Shown: positions 21,635 through 32,383 of the stretch, piece after piece
Layout of the letters: every line of letters begins with the position of its first letter
Position numbering within the stretch: position 1 is the stretch's first letter
From: Drechmeria coniospora
Lineage: Eukaryota > Ascomycota > Sordariomycetes > Hypocreales > Ophiocordycipitaceae
Length of the DNA stretch: 64,000 bases
Reading direction: 5' to 3'
NCBI RefSeq assembly: GCF_001625195.1
Contig: NC_054391.1
Location: 434,001 to 498,000, forward strand
The notes under the pieces: model-generated
Told to the model about the DNA's origin: nothing
Databases searched by the model: none
The model's input: the letters and a program-made list of their open reading frames with translations, nothing else
Position numbers and translations under genes: made by a program

Positions 21635-21914
21635 CTGAAACGAGGGAAACATCGCTACATGCATAGCCTCCCATAGTACATGTGCAATGCACAATACAAA
21701 ATTATCGCTATATGCAGAACCTCCACAGGCGCCCAGCGGGTCCGCGCCTAGGCGGCATTCAATACTGCCGATGCCGAGACGCGCGCCGCTTATGTAATCC
21801 CCGACAAAGTGACATGTCGAGTTGACAGATTGCTCTCGCAATGCAACTGCAACGACAGGCGGCAGTACAGTACGACTGCCAGCCAATGTCCCACTGTCGC
21901 ACGACTTATTATTG

Positions 21915-21990
21915 TACTGCCCGGATTCGTTCCACTTGGAAGCACGGTCTTTGTTGTTGTTGTGTACGTCCCGGTCCATCAAAGCGCAGA
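21915..21990 (-). pseudogene. Relic of an ALS-like WTGT repeat from the giant repeat-protein family
   Basis: On the minus strand this segment matches one N-terminal-type repeat of the giant gene at 34,052-48,269: GGACCGGGACGT, then a stretch of ACAACAACAAAGAC, then TTCCAAGTGGAACGAA. It has no proper start or end and is not in a long sense frame. The orientation is opposite to the giant plus-strand gene. It is the leftmost trace of that family in the window. Confidence 0.7.
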
Positions 21991-22104
21991 CATGGAAGTC
22001 ATCTTGAACGAGGAGACGATGGCCTATCCTCTCGACAATACTCTTGTACAGACTGTATGCTTGCACAAGAGTATTACACTGATCCTGCTGCGCCTTGGAT
22101 CATT

Positions 22105-22430
22105 TCCTGTTCAGCTAATGATGCCGTGAGGCTGTTTGTTTCTTCATTGACTTAATCGTATCAAGGTTTGGGGCCGAGTGCAGTTACTGGGTGTCGTGGT
22201 TCAAGAGCAAGGCCCGAGATGGCAACGACCAGGATGGCTAGGACAAGGACGCCAAAGTCGCAAATGTCGGCCCCCCCAGTCGGCCAGACGCTTGCGGCCA
22301 AGGGCAGACTGTAGTTTTCAGATTCGACCTCATCGCCGTCCGAGACAAGATTCGACCTCGTCGCCGTCCGAGCCCTACTAGGTGCCAAACTAGTTGCCGT
22401 TGATGGCGACGACAATGGCCAGTTCATTAC
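22105..22430 (-). repeat. Dispersed repeat R1, copy 1 (inverted partner at 33,335-33,935)
   Basis: Read on the minus strand this matches the plus strand near 33,335-33,560 and 33,855-33,935. Shared blocks include CTGGCCGACT, GTTGCCATCTCGGGCCTTGC and CCCCAAACCTTGATACGAT. It contains a short internal duplication (TTCGACCTCATCGCCGTCCGAG and its neighbour, about 22,320-22,375). It looks like a dispersed non-autonomous or relic element; no coding capacity was recognised. Confidence 0.65.
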
Positions 22431-22571
22431 GGCAACGCGGCAACTGACCGAGTGCCTAGAAATGTAAGCAAGTGCTTGGTTTCCGACTAGGTGAGGAGTT
22501 GGCTAGGAGTTAGAATCAGTACCTGCAGCCGTACCAGTATAGTGGTGCAGTATTTGTCACAGGTTGGTAAT

Positions 22572-22620
22572 TGTTGCTTCGGTTCTGGGGGAAACTGGTA
22601 ACAAGACATGTCTTTTCATG
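22572..22620 (-). mobile_element. Remnant of LTR family 1
   Basis: TGTTGCTTCGGTTCTGGGGG followed by AAACTGGTAACAAGA matches the inner end of the LTRs at 25,204 and 54,029. It lies downstream of the minus-strand gag copy, where a 3' LTR would be expected, but only about 49 bp survive. Confidence 0.6.
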
Positions 22621-23000
22621 TTATGCTCTTGGGCTTTGCCCAAGTACAATGGTTAAGAAGAGAAGCAACGGCCCTTGTAAGCGTGGCTAATTGACAAAGC
22701 TGACACTTTGTCAATGCGTACCCTGGGCGGCGCAACGTGTAACACATATGGGGAGGTGTGCCCATATGGACAATAGACAGTTAACCGTTGGACCAAATGG
22801 CCAAACTGTCAAAAGATCCGCCAGTATCCGCACTTGGTGCCGGTACTGCACCTCGCATTCGCTTGCAAGGCCTACACGCCTATAGCGCGCCTTACACAAC
22901 GGTTATGCCCTACTAGGGTCAGTCCGTAACATTTAGGTCCGTTATTGATGGCGGGATAAATCGTAATCCACGGTCCTGTAATCCAATTGCTATTGTATTC
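22621..23000. other. Gene-free stretch with two short hairpins
   Basis: No gene. Perfect short inverted repeats are CTTGGGC-TTT-GCCCAAG (about 22,627-22,643) and TTGACAAAG with CTTTGTCAA (about 22,691-22,714). They lie between the LTR remnant and the gag copy; neither is followed by a T-run typical of a terminator, and their role is unknown. Confidence 0.45.
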
Positions 23001-23138
23001 GTCGATCAAGTGCAGTGCCTGTATCGCATTCGTCACCATCATTGTCGTCGATCAAGTGCAGTGCCTGTATCGCATTCGTCACTACCATTGTCGTCGATCA
23101 AGTGCAGTACCTGTATCGCATTCGTCACTATCATCGTC
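23001..23138. repeat. Three direct repeats of 46 bp at the end of gag copy A
   Basis: Units start at 23,001, 23,047 and 23,093 with the core GTCGATCAAGTGCAGTGCCT and CGCATTCGTCAC. Forty-six is not a multiple of three, so the duplication shifts frame, and it coincides with the end of the minus-strand gag frame at 23,082. Confidence 0.9.
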
Positions 23139-24731
23139 ATCTAGTCTGCCTTCAAATTCCACAAGGTATGCCGAGAATGGTTGTTTGTTATCACCCGGAA
23201 ACTGACGGTCCTCATTCCATCGACGAATAGCACGTTGTTGTTCCTTGATCGGGTGGATCTGCATCCAGCAACCAGTCTTGCGGCAAATATAACACTTTTT
23301 CTTCCACCGCTGTTGTGGCCCATCTCGTTGTATGCCTTGGTGAGTGCCTTGGTGGGTGCCTTGGTGGCAATTATTGTTATATCGTCGGTCAATAAAATAG
23401 TTCCCTGGTTGTGTATATTTTTCTTGATGCGCCTGTATTGCAATACGTAAATTGGTATATAATTCCTGGAATGTCCTTGCCGGGTTTATAAATGCCTGTT
23501 CCAATTCTGGTACGTGTTTGCATGCACGGGTTATTGTAGCCATTAGTACACGTTCTCCTGAAAATTCCTGACCTAATGCCCGTTGGCATAGTTGTATCCG
23601 TTCTACTAGTGCTCGTAGGATATCCTGTAGGTTACTGCTTGTATTTTCTTCTTGGTCCCTAAATGACGTAAATGTGATTGTTGTCCATTCGTTAAAATAC
23701 TCGTTGAATGTAATTTCTGTATCAAATTCTTGTTTTAATGCATCGTACATTTGTCCGAAAGTCCAGTTTGGTCGTATATTCTGTCGAAACCATGTCCGTG
23801 CATGCCCTTTAAACATATGTTTAAATACAGCATGGAACTGGCTTGGTCGTAACCCAATGTCGTTGCATATTTCCAGGAAATATTCAACTTTATCGTCCAA
23901 TAATTCATATAAATCTCCAGAAAACATATCATCCGATTGCCATGTCTCGTGAAAATAGAGAAAATCCTGTGGGTCAATTTTCTCATTCCCTCCGCGATAT
24001 ATCTGTAGTACTGTTGGATCGGGTGTTTCATGAGTTATAGTATTTGTTGGGACTGTTGGCTCTGATCGGAATCGGCACGACATATTATATTGCATATACT
24101 CGGTCGGTCGTACAGTCGTTGGATCTGGGATCTGTTGGATTGTACTTGCAATTGAATCGTTAATAGTAATAGGAGTTGTACCATTAACTGTATGAGTAGT
24201 TGGGGTGTTAACTGTAGCATTCGTTATGCCGTTGACTGTTTTGTCAATAAAGTTCCTAAAGAAAGGTGAGCAATCGAGAATACAGTTCTGTAGGTCCTTT
24301 TTATCCCATTCCATTAATGTTGTACTGTCAAGTACCTGTACTAGCTGACGGGGTATACTTCCGCGCAATGGGCCTGTATATATCCCATTGTAGCGTAGGG
24401 CATACCGAAGCATTTTTCTTGCCGTTGGATGAAGGCGTTCGAACATATCTATATTCCATCCCTGGAAGTCTGTCTGGAATTCTACATGTGCTGCCTCCAT
24501 CGATAATTTAGTATTCCATCGGTAACCTGATATGACTCGAATAACATAAGTATTTAAAAATTGGGTTGGTGCAGTATTGTCAGGGATTAAATCAATATCT
24601 ATGTATTCTGCCTTGAGTAGCTTTGCGGTAAACTTATCGCAATTTGCCGATTTAATAATATAGGCCATAATTGACTCTTGATCTTCAGATGTCGATTGCT
24701 GGTTTTTACTTGATTCGTCCATTGTATTCAT
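23082..24731 (-). mobile_element. Ty1/copia-type retrotransposon gag, copy A (pol missing)
   Basis: An open frame of 549 residues starts at the ATG at 24,731. The middle holds the conserved gag block (WTFGQMYDALKQEFDTEI, then CQRALGQEF and ITRACK). Near the C-terminus is a zinc knuckle, CYICRKTGCWMQIH, spaced CX2CX4CX4H, preceded by HQGTHQGTHQG repeats. It is clearly homologous to copy B on the other strand (26,395-28,833) but quite diverged. Protease, integrase, RT and RNase H are absent: the frame ends among the 46-bp repeats. A leader (24,732-25,203) and an LTR (25,204-25,387) lie upstream. Gag would form the cytoplasmic virus-like particle of the element; this truncated copy cannot be autonomous. 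Confidence 0.88.
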
Positions 24732-25203
24732 TGTTTTTATTGTTTGTATTTGTTTTTACTTGTTTTTCTTTATTGGTATTTCTTTTGGCGGGTTGTACTG
24801 TAACTTTTGTCGAAGTGGGTTATGTGTCCTCACTGAATGCGTACTGTTGGAGCGGGGTGTCGGTTGTATGGTATGACGTATGTCGGTGCGGGGTTATTGG
24901 GTTGTACGATATGACGTACTGTTGGATTGTGTGATATAACACTCCTAGAAACCCGGTAAAATAGATCTCTAGGCACAAGGGAAAGGTATCTGATGGTCTA
25001 GAGGGCTAGAAGAAAAGATAGTCTTATCTTGTAGCAATCAAATTCTAGGTCTCAGGCTCGTCAATACGAACGGATACCTTGTAAATCTGACCCTTTTAGT
25101 CGCGTACTGCTACCGGGATCTCTGGTCGGAAACGGGTAGTAGTATCGTGATCCTCTTTAAGCCTTGCCAATCTGCGCTGTTCTATACACACAGCACTGAT
25201 CAG
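24732..25203 (-). mobile_element. Retroelement leader between LTR and gag, copy A
   Basis: This matches, in inverted orientation, the 25,903-26,394 leader of copy B; shared blocks include GTGATCCTCTTTAAGCCTTG (minus-strand form in copy B) and ACACTCCTAGAAA. No coding sequence. A primer-binding site is expected next to the LTR at about 25,203, but I could not assign the tRNA. Confidence 0.7.
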
Positions 25204-25387
25204 TGTTGGTTCGGTTCTGGCGGAAACTGGTAACAAGAGATCTCTTTTCAATGGATTCAATTTGGTATGAAAGGAGGGAAAAGAGGCTGCACTCATGCGG
25301 CCACTCTTATCCTCTCCGTAACCGTGCTCCACACGATTACGTGATCCTAGTCTACACTTGGTCACTATATAATACACACAACACACA
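25204..25387 (-). mobile_element. LTR family 1, copy A
   Basis: 184 bp, read on the minus strand from TGTGTGTTGTGTG to CCGAACCAACA, so it begins TG and ends CA. It is the inverted counterpart of 25,723-25,902. Similar copies lie at 51,880 and 54,029. It directly abuts an adhesin-family fragment at 25,388. Confidence 0.8.
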
Positions 25388-25722
25388 ATTATTGTCACGA
25401 CGCCTCCTGCTTTCAGTGCAACAACATCGACGACACACTAGGTCCGACTGCCGGCACATCGGTAATCTTGCCACCTCCAGGATGTACAGTCAACCTCGTT
25501 ACATCCATTATTATTACAACACCTCCAATCTTTAGCGCCACAACGCGAAGAACTCTAGGCCAGACGACTGGGACATCAACAATCGTACCACTTCCAGGAT
25601 GCACAACCAACTGCATTACGTCTGTTATTATTACAACGCTTATTCCTGATACGGCCATAACAACTACTGTTCCAGGTTCTGTGGATGGTACGACTACTAT
25701 AACGCCGCCAGTAGGCTGTACC
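25388..25722 (+). pseudogene. Adhesin-family fragment trapped between two inverted LTRs
   Basis: 335 bp encode three partial CX3C repeats (PPPGCTVNLVTSIIITTPP, GCTTNCITSVIITT) and the pre-C-terminal linker (IPDTAITTTVPGS and TTITPPVGCT). A two-base insertion breaks the frame near 25,437. Both ends stop exactly at LTRs: 25,387 on the left and 25,723 on the right, where GGCTGTACC runs into TGTGTG. The C-terminal domain that should follow is gone. The closest match is the equivalent part of the minus-strand giant gene (54,407 onward). Not functional. Confidence 0.88.
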
Positions 25723-25902
25723 TGTGTGTTATATGTATATAGTGGCCAATAGTAGACTAGGATCACGTGATCGTGTGGGGCACGATCATAGAGAGGATAA
25801 AAGTAGCCGCTCAGGGGCAGCCTCTTTTCCCTCCTTTCGTACCAAATTGAATCCATTGAAAGAGATCTCTTGTTACCAGTTTCCCCTAGAACCGAACCAA
25901 CA
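25723..25902 (+). mobile_element. LTR family 1, copy B
   Basis: 180 bp from TGTGTGTTATATG to CCGAACCAACA. It is the 5' LTR of the plus-strand gag copy B and the inverted mate of 25,204-25,387. The palindromic GATCACGTGATC lies inside. Confidence 0.82.
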
Positions 25903-26394
25903 CTGATCAGTGCTGTATGTAAAGAACAGCGCAGATTGGCAAGGCTTGAAGAGGATCACGATACTACTACCCGTTTCCTACCAAAGAAGCCTGGCAGTAG
26001 TACGCGACTAAAAGGGTCAGATTCACCGGGTATCCGTTCGTATTTAGACGGGCCTGATACCTAGAGTTTGATTGCTACAACAAGATAAAGACTATCTTTT
26101 CGCCTATACCTCAGGCCATTAGATATATTTACCTTGTGCCTAGAGACCTATTTACTAGATTTCTAGGAGTGTCATATCACACAACAACCAACAATCCCAG
26201 TACGACCGTCCGTCATTGCCTCCGATTACCCCGCACCAAAGTACGTCATACTACACAACCTACAATAAGTGTACGCTTCCAACAAGGACACGTAACCCAC
26301 TTCCCCACTCGCTACAGTACCAGTGCAACAAGTCAGAATAAAACCACAATACAGAAAAACAATTAAAAACAAATATAAATAATAAAAAACAATA
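25903..26394 (+). mobile_element. Retroelement leader between LTR and gag, copy B
   Basis: Non-coding 492 bp between the LTR and the gag start, homologous (inverted) to 24,732-25,203. It ends in an A-rich run just before the gag ATG. The stretch right after the LTR, CTGATCAGTG, is palindromic; no clear tRNA-complementary site was assigned. Confidence 0.7.
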
Positions 26395-28833
26395 ATGGAA
26401 GGATCAATGGAATACCAGCCATCAATATCGGAAGAGCAAGAGTCGTTAATGGAATATATTAGTAAAGGGGCAGGTTGCGACATGGAAACCGAGAAACTAC
26501 TACAGGCAGAATACTTGGATTTTAATTTAATCCCAGATCATACCGCACCTATTGCATTTTTAAATACTTACGTTATTCGAATTATCGCTCGTTACAGAAG
26601 GGACAATAGCTTAACAATGGAAGAAATACAGGTAGACTTCCAAGATGATTTTAAGGATTGGGATGTAAATATGTTCCAACAAGTTCACCCACTGGTAAGA
26701 AAAATGCTACGGAATACACTAAGGTACTACGGTATTTATACAGGTCCATTACGGGGAGGTATATCCCGCCAGTTAGAACAAGTACTCCAAAGTACAACAT
26801 TGCTAGAATGGGATAAGAAGGACCTTAGGGACTGTATTTATAAATGCCCACCTTTCTTTAGGAACTATATTAATAAAACAATAAATACAGGCACTAACTA
26901 TAACTCGTCAACTATTGTTGTTGATAATACGACCCCTAACACAGGAGATGATTTTTTGAGCAGTACAGTATTACAAACACCTAATTTAAGGGATACAATA
27001 AGACAATTGACTGTACGACCGACCGAGAATACACAATACGATACTATACAATCGACCGAGAACATACAATACGATACTGTACGACCGACCGAGAACACAC
27101 AACACAATACTGTACGACTGACTGAGTACACACAATACAATACATCGTACCGATTCCGAACAACAGATACTACAATTCCAACAAATCCAGCAAATACTAC
27201 AATTCAACAAAATACAATTCCAGCAAATACTATAACCAAAGAAAATAATAACTCAATACCACCAGTATTGCAAATTTACCGCGGACAGAATGAGGAAATT
27301 GACTACAGGAATTTTATTCAATTCCAGAAGATACGGAAATCGGAACATATGTTTTCTGGACAAATGTATGATATACTGGACGACAAAGTGAAGTATTTCC
27401 AGCAGATATGTAAAAGAATCGGAATACAACCAAGCCAGTATCATACAGTATTTCAAGATATACTGAAAGGAGATGCACAGATATGGGCTATACAGAATAT
27501 GCAACAAGAATGGACTTTTGGACAAATGTATGATGCACTGAAACAGGAGTTTGATACAGAAATTAGGTTCGAAGAATATTATAACAAATGGACAACAATT
27601 ACATTTGCATCAATTAGGGACCAGGAAGAAAATATAGGTAAAGACCTACAGGATATTCTACGAACCGTAATACAAAGGTTACAGATATGCCAACGGGCAT
27701 TAGGCCAGGAATTCTTAGGAGAACGTCAATTAATTGCTACAATAACCCGTGCATGTAAACCAGTACCAGAATTAGCACAGGCATTTATAAAACCAGCTAA
27801 GACATTCCAGGAATTATATGCCGATTTACGTACTTCGATACAAGTATATAAAGAAAATTGTACACAAGGAAACTATTTTGTTGACCGGAGATATAATAAT
27901 AATAACAACTACCGTAACCAAGGTAGCAGGCAAGGCACCTACCAAGGTAGCAACCAAGGCACCTACCAAGGCAGCAACCAAGGCACCTACCAAGGCACCT
28001 ACCAAGGCACACAGGATAGGCCACAGCAAAGGTGGAAGAAAAAGTGTTATATCTGCAGTAAGACTGGCTGCTGGATGCGGAACCATACAACAGAACAACA
28101 ACAACAAGCTATGAGCCAATGGAAGGAACAACGCCAGTTCCCAGGCAAACAGATACAGCAATTTTCTACATATATTACTGAATATGAAGGTGGACCAAAT
28201 AATAATAATAGTGACGAATGCACTACAGGCACTGAGACACCCGAAGATACAGCAATTATACAATACAACGACCAAGTCCAGGATGCCTTCTTAATACCTT
28301 CGTACCTAACTACCCAAGCAGCATACCATGCACTACTAGGCAAGGTACCTCCTCCAAAGACGATAGATAAAGTAGTACAGGTACAACAGTTCCGTATTGA
28401 TAGGTATTCAGACCACCATTTCGAAGGCATTCTTCCAGATACAGGAGCAGTAGAATATTCAACTGGAGGATATAACCAATTTCGGGCACTACAACGAGAA
28501 ACCCCCTTACAACTTGACCAAACACGTGCAGGGGAAGTAACTGTACAATTTGGAGATACAGAACCTATTAAATCTATTGGATCTGTAGAAGTCAATACAC
28601 CAATTGGTATAATAACATTCCATATTACGCGGACAAAAACACCATTTCTACTATGCCTACGAGACCTAGACCGACTAGGGGCTTATTTTAATTCACAGAA
28701 AAATAAAATCGTTAAATACACTAAGACCGGAAAAATTACAATACCAGTAACTAGGAAATGGGGACACCCGTGGTTTTCGCTACGACCTGAAGAAAACGCA
28801 GCTATCTATTTAACAGATGTACAAATGCGTTAA
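26395..28833 (+). mobile_element. Ty1/copia-type gag-protease ORF, copy B
   Basis: An open frame of 812 residues with ATG at 26,395 in an A-rich context. The gag block (WTFGQMYDALKQEFDTEI, CQRALGQEF) is followed by NQGTYQGS-type repeats (about 27,900-28,015), the zinc knuckle CYICSKTGCWMRNH (CX2CX4CX4H, about 28,045) and an aspartic-protease region with the DTG triad near 28,438. The order gag-protease-integrase is that of Ty1/copia. The frame stops at TAA 28,831-28,833 exactly where the integrase zinc domain should begin, and homology continues past the stop. A-rich base use contrasts strongly with the GC-rich left half. No complete pol exists in this copy. Confidence 0.9.
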
Positions 28834-29040
28834 ATACACCGACGATGTGGGCACCCATCAGTTGCTAAATTATATAATCTATTGCAACGTTCCGGTAACG
28901 AGGTGGAACACGAACGGATTGCACTAAGGAACAAACTATGCCATTACTGCCAAATAAAGGGGAACGCACCTACCAGATTTAAATTTACGTTAAAAGACGA
29001 TATGGAATTTAACTATAGTATTATAGTCGATATTATAGAC
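28834..29040 (+). pseudogene. Truncated integrase N-terminus of copia copy B
   Basis: In the same frame after the TAA, the translation IHRRCGHPSVAKLYNLLQRS, then KLCHYCQIKG and FKFTLKDDMEFNYSIIVDI, matches the HHCC zinc-binding start of a Ty1/copia integrase. It ends abruptly at about 29,040, after which the sequence becomes adhesin-family repeat. The catalytic DDE core, RT and RNase H are missing. Confidence 0.85.
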
Positions 29041-31030
29041 AACGACGATAACCACAACTGGTGCAACAGAAGGAACCTTTACGATCTCGACACCTCCAAG
29101 CTGTACTACAAATTGCTTTGCAACGATAATTGTAACGGTAACGATTGGAGGGACTACAATTATTACCAAGGTCCAACAGGAGGTACATCTACAATCCCAC
29201 CACCTGCAGGATGCACTACCGACTGCTTCACGACAATAATTATAACTGGAACAGTTGGAGGCACTACAATACTACAACTGGTTCGACAGCGGGCACCTCG
29301 ACTATTCAACCCACTCCTGGATGCACAACGAACTGCTTTACAACAATAATCGTAGCCAGAACAGTTGGCGACTCTACAATCACTACTACCAGTCCAACGG
29401 CAGGCACTTCTACAATCCCACCGCCTATAGGTTGCACTACAAATTGTTTCACAACAATAATTGTCACTAGAGAAGTTGGAGATACTACGATAACTACAAC
29501 TGGTCCAACAGCAGGCACATTAACAATCAACAATCATACCGCCTGCGGGTTGCATTGCAAATTGTTTCACAACGATAATTGTAACTGGAACAATTGGAGG
29601 TACTACGAAAACTACAACTGGTCCGACAGCAGGCACGTCGACAATCCCACCGTCTTCAAACTGCACGATGAACCGTTTTACGACAATAATAGTTACAGGA
29701 ACAGTTAGGGGTGCTACAATCACCACTGCCGGTCCGACAGCAGGCACATCTACCATCCCACTGCCTCTAGGCTGTATTACAAACTGTTTGATCACTATAG
29801 TTGTAGCTGCACCCGTTGGAGGAACTGCAACTGTTTCTATATTTCCAACACCAGGCACATCGGCAATCCCACCACCACCCGGATATACAACCAATTGCAT
29901 CACAGCTGACATTGGTACCGGAACGCTGGGAGGAACGACACTCACAGCAACTGGTCCAATGGAAGGCACGTCTACAATCATGCCGCCGCCGGGATACACA
30001 TCAAACTATTTAACTACGATTATTGTTACCGCCGCTGTGGGACAAACCACCATGACAACAACCGGTCCTACGGCAGGCACACCAACAATTCCACCACCTC
30101 CGGGATGCACAATAAACTGTTTCACAACAACAATTGTTACAGCTCCTGTCGGGGCGACAACGACAACGACTATAGGACCAACAGCCGGTACATCGACGAT
30201 CCTGCCACCTCCTGGATGTACGAGCAACTGCGCAACGTCCATCATCGTCGCAACGGCACCTATCCACAATGCATCAACTATAAGAACGCTAGGTCCGACG
30301 GCCGGTACGTCGGCTATCTTGCCGCCGCCCGGATATACGGTAAACTGCGCTACTTCCATTATTGTTACAATGCCTTCTTCCCTTGGCTCAACAAAGCGAA
30401 GTACTCTGGGTCAGACGGCTGGGACTCCGACAATCGTGCCGGCTCCGGGATGCACGACCAACTACATTACGACTGTCGTCGTTATAACACCGATACGGCC
30501 ATTACAACTACTGTTCCCGGTGCCTCGAATGGCACGACAACTATTACGCCACCAGTGGGCTGTACCCATCCGTGTACTACAAGTATCGTCGTAACTACCG
30601 AGACGGCTTGCACCACGGTCAACATTACCTATCTACTGGCAAACAACGACGAGATCCACGTTGTAACGATGGCGTATACATTTCCATCTTTTTCTACCCG
30701 TACTACGCCGCCGGGGTCTATGTCAACGGAGATAGAGATTATCACGCTATGGAGTGTGACCTTGGAGTGCAGACCATCCCCGGCAACGGCGTTATAACGT
30801 TTCCTTTGACAGGCCGGATCAGTCCAGCTATACTTGATGGTCGTCATCCAGGGTCTACGTCGATGGTACAAGCCGGTGCAAACACCCATTCAATTATTAG
30901 GAAGGCGATGCTTCATATTGGGCGACATGTCCATACCATGGAGATGAATGTCGTTGAGCATACGCTTGGAAGCAATATAGCTACGATATGGCGACTAGCC
31001 TCGTTTGGTATACATACAAGTATGCCATAA
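29041..31030 (+). pseudogene. Frameshifted relic of a giant CX3C-repeat adhesin-like gene
   Basis: From about 29,041 the sequence encodes CX3C repeats in changing frames (for example TTGATEGTFTISTPPSC, then IPPPPGCTINCFTTTIV). The longest in-frame piece spans 29,668-30,594 with about eight repeats. Frame shifts again near 30,500, giving the pre-terminal linker (AITTTVPGASNGTTTITPP), and again near 30,660, giving the conserved C-terminal domain (YISIFFYPYYAAGVYVNG, LGVQTIPGNGVITFPL) ending at 31,030. At least four frameshifts are needed. The 5' end is lost at the junction with copia copy B. The closest full relative is the gene at 34,052-48,269. Confidence 0.88.
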
Positions 31031-31377
31031 TAGTCGATAGAATAGAACTGAATAGGCCATAACTGCCTGGTTCTACTATTGGTTTTGCCGAATCAACTAT
31101 GGCTGCTGGATGGACCCAACAATAGCTACATAGGTAATGGTTGCAGCCAAGTACGTTGAAGCCACAAATATAGGCCCAGTCGATCGGAGGGACTGACCCG
31201 GCTGAAAGTATTGCAACGGTAACAAAGCATGGCTGAGTGGTATTCTTGCTTAGGTTCTAGCTAGAAGTATATGTAGGGGATGCCACTCCCTATAAGTATA
31301 GTACAAGACGAGGTGCGTAATACAGTAAGCTCCTGATTCTTTTTAATAGGAGGACTGTGTACCATTTTACTTTCATG
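31031..31377. other. Gene-free flank of the adhesin relic
   Basis: Nothing supported; this is the former 3' flank of the relic, with no repeat or gene recognised. Confidence 0.5.
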
Positions 31378-31560
31378 GTCCTGCTGCTTGTGGTACATCG
31401 ACAATCCCGTCGCCTCCAGGATGTACCATTCACACCGATCGTTGTGACTGGAACGATTGGAGCAACTACAATTCATACTACCGGTCACCGTAGGAGCGAC
31501 AATGATCCCGCCGGTTTCAGGCTGTACTACAAACTGTTTCATCACAATGATCGATTGCAC
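31378..31560 (+). pseudogene. Short degenerate fragment of the CX3C repeat array
   Basis: Two decayed units are recognisable by ACATCGACAATCCC, CCTCCAGGATGTACC, GTGACTGGAACGATTGGAG and GGCTGTACTACAAACTG, with frame breaks between them. It is too short to be a gene and is a further trace of the family between the relic and the intact gene. Confidence 0.7.
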
Positions 31561-32220
31561 GTGCCGGACTCTGAATTTACGGCGCAGTGCAGAACAGCGC
31601 AGTATGCCAGTACGTGCCTGACAGTACAGAGGGGTGGCAAAAATGTCGGTTCAATTTGTAGGACTAGCGCCACCGAAACTGAATCGTTACTTTTGTCAAG
31701 TAACTGTAGCGGCGGAGACGCACACGAGGGGGGTGGGGATGGAGCGACAGGATAAGCTTCGAGCACGATGATACCAATAGGGGCAAGTTTGAACTGTATT
31801 TAGATTTGCACTCGTGAGTACTTTGCGATGCTGGGATTGCATGCACGTGTACTCCGTAGAGTACAATATTGCATGTATTAAGGAGGATACAATACGGTGG
31901 ACCTGTATCTTCTCAGCCATGTCCAAAGTACGGTGCACTGCCCTCGTGTGCGTGGATACTGATTTTGTTTCTCTGGAGATATTGGAACCAAGTACGTTTG
32001 TACGGTCCGATGACACTGACAGAAGGAGCACGGTAGGCAACCGGACGGTGTAAGTAAGTCTTTCATTCTCAAGGGTGAAGGATACGCGTCCAAGGTGGAA
32101 ACGAGGACATTTCCAATGCTTCTCTTCTCATGCTGTTCTCGTGCTGTTCATCTATTGTATGTGGTTGTCTGAGATTTTTCAAGTTGGGAGAAATGTACGG
32201 CAACTCTGGCAAGCGAGAGA
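31561..32220. other. Gene-free stretch
   Basis: No supported gene. A GTAC-containing patch at 31,800-32,000 resembles the GTAC-rich spacers elsewhere. Small frames (at most 115 residues) lack features. Confidence 0.45.
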
Positions 32221-32282
32221 GGGCCACCCTAATCCCACAGTATCTCGGTGATCATACCACGGTGTCATGACCCAATTCGGAA
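32221..32282 (+). repeat. Extra copy of the TIR of element T1
   Basis: GGGCCACCCTAATCCCACAG, then CACGGTGTCATGACCCAATT, is a direct-repeat relative of the left TIR at 32,384. It may mark an older nested insertion sharing the right end at 33,092. Confidence 0.7.
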
Positions 32283-32383
32283 GTCTATTCATGTATTTTT
32301 TCATCATGATCAAATTCAAGAAGCTAGTCCTGCTCGCTACTACCGTATAAGTAATAACTCTTGACGAATACGGCGCAACTCCT

